Of a stretch of DNA of 6,887 bases, positions 5,887-6,887 are shown in pieces. Source of the DNA: JBKHBQ01 sp046542305 (GTDB lineage: Bacteria > Bacteroidota > Bacteroidia > Bacteroidales > 4484-276); assembly GCA_046542305.1 (NCBI GenBank), contig JBKHBQ010000210.1, positions 1 through 6,887 on the forward strand. Reading direction: 5' to 3'. The notes under the pieces were generated by a model, which saw only the letters and a list, made by a program, of their open reading frames with translations, did not search any database and was not told where the DNA came from. Each line of letters begins with the position of its first letter. Positions within the stretch are counted from its first letter, which is position 1. The position numbers were made by a program, and so were the translations under genes.

Positions 5887-5922
5887 TCACACTGTATCAT
5901 TAGAGCAGGATGGGTGTTTTAA

Positions 5923-5930
5923 TATATTTG
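5923..5930 (+). promoter_or_regulatory. Promoter-like -7 element (TATATTTG) at the start of the gene-like part of the remnant
   Basis: TATATTTG fully matches TAnnTTTG and lies where the AT-rich stretch gives way to GC-richer coding-type DNA. The best -33 candidate is only TTAG (5900-5903, 19 bp upstream). It could drive low expression of the remnant, or be a chance match in AT-rich sequence. Confidence 0.25.
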
Positions 5931-6887
5931 CTTCCGACAAGACGGAGGTATTGCCCGACAACATCATCTTCGAAATTCTTGCGGCCAACCCCGATGAACT
6001 CAGGGAGCCCGATCTGCTCCAGTACCTGGAAGAAAAAGCCGATCCGCTGCCGCAGTACATGATCGATATCCTGCGTGAAGTGGCGGCAGGAACCACTTAC
6101 AAAACGGTGTTGCAGCAGCAAATGGCACAATACAGTCATGCCAAAAGCCGTGCAGCCAACACCATGATACGCAGCCTGCTCAACGATACCATTATGGATT
6201 ATGGCCTGCTGCGCAACTGGCTCGACAACCTGGGCGGTATCCGCGCCGATGAACAGATCATCGAAACCTACCTGGCCGAGGGCAACACCGCCGGTGCCTT
6301 AACACTGGCCGGACTGATCCCGCAAATGTATGTATTGAATGGGATGGCTGCCGACCGGTACGGCGACTACCTGGATGTATTGAATTTGCGCATTGCATTG
6401 ATGCAGGCAGGAAAAACCAGGTCGGAACTCAACCAGGCTGAGATTGCACTGCTCGAAACCATTGCAAACAACAACCCCTCAACTGCCGGAGCGCAGGCCA
6501 GGGGCTGGCTCGAAGCCTGTTACGGCTATCACTTCTGCGACTGCATGAACATAGCGGATGACCAGGGCCTTAAAAGCACCACCGTTAAACCCGGTGAAAT
6601 CGCCACAGCCTACGGCATGGAACTGCTTGTTGAACCCAATCCGGCCAAAACCTGGACGGCTTTTAACTACACACTGCCCGCAGGCAGCCAAACCGGCCGG
6701 CTAACGGTGCGCGATGTCAGCGGAAAGCTCCTGCATTCGGCTACGGTGAGCGGTCACCAGGGGCAGTACATATGGGATACCCGAAAAGTAGAACCCGGCG
6801 TTTATTTTTATACCTTTGATGCCAACGGTAAACAAAAAACCGGTAAATTGGTCATCGTAAAATAAATTTGATAAACCAGGCGCAGCC

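Larger units (their letters stand above)
5714..6865 (+). pseudogene. 5'-truncated remnant of a T9SS cargo protein (type A sorting domain at the C-terminus)
   Basis: The frame is open from 5714 to a TAA at 6863-6865 (383 codons), but only its later part looks like a gene. Codons 1-72 come from AT-rich DNA, have no signal peptide of normal form, and begin in the loop of the tRNA terminator, directly after an in-frame TGA. From about codon 73 (near 5930) the DNA becomes GC-richer and the protein looks genuine: helical repeats rich in Leu/Ala (75-255), a Cys-bearing linker GYHFCDCMNIAD (271-282), then a beta-rich type A sorting domain (about 304-383) with EPNPA, LTVRDVSGKLLHS, GQYIWDTRKVEPGVYFY and the terminal GKLVIVK. 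In intact proteins this tail sends a large exported protein through the T9SS outer-membrane pore. Here the N-terminal signal peptide and main domains are missing. The first ATG in the good part is codon 116 (6059). It could be expressed as a cytoplasmic fragment, but a broken gene is more likely. Confidence 0.7.

Overview
The window reads as chromosomal DNA from a member of the Bacteroidota. Several independent signs agree. There is a protein with a C-terminal type A sorting domain of the type IX secretion system (T9SS). There is a DUF4301 gene. The promoter-like elements match the Bacteroidota -7 consensus TAnnTTTG rather than a sigma-70 type -10. Clear Shine-Dalgarno sequences are absent before the genes examined. 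The tRNA gene lacks an encoded CCA end. The finer lineage cannot be read from the sequence.

Layout. From 1 to 5215 all genes lie on the minus strand, so transcription runs right to left. At the left edge is the N-terminal two thirds of a DUF4301 gene (running off the window), whose motifs resemble those of UDP-sugar pyrophosphorylases. It starts 11 bp behind a coupled pair: a DUF433 antitoxin-like gene and a DUF5615 PIN-like nuclease gene that overlap by one base (TAATG). This is the organisation of a type II toxin-antitoxin module. Upstream of the pair is a 70-residue antitoxin-like small protein with no toxin of its own. Upstream again is a full-length exported tricorn-type protease of 1077 residues (1982-5215) with a complete catalytic tetrad.

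The right part is read on the plus strand. A 388-bp intergenic region (5216-5603) holds the tricorn promoter candidate, three tandem copies of a 21-22 bp repeat, and a good Bacteroidota promoter for a tRNA-Leu(GAG) gene. That gene is followed by a strong intrinsic terminator. Beyond it lies about 190 bp of AT-rich, apparently non-coding DNA, then a GC-richer open frame encoding only the C-terminal part of a T9SS cargo protein. The open frame's only early ATG sits in the loop of the tRNA terminator, so the frame is best read as a 5'-truncated remnant that came to lie behind the tRNA gene, a common site for integration and rearrangement.

How the parts relate. The DUF433/DUF5615 pair probably forms a self-regulated module and may be co-transcribed with DUF4301. 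The tricorn protease, the tRNA and the T9SS remnant look functionally independent. I saw no CRISPR array, complete insertion sequence, integrase or origin. Nothing here is clearly a wholly new system; the points most worth a second look are the enzyme-like motifs in DUF4301, the truncated T9SS remnant at the tRNA terminator, and the unpaired antitoxin-like gene beside the DUF433/DUF5615 pair.
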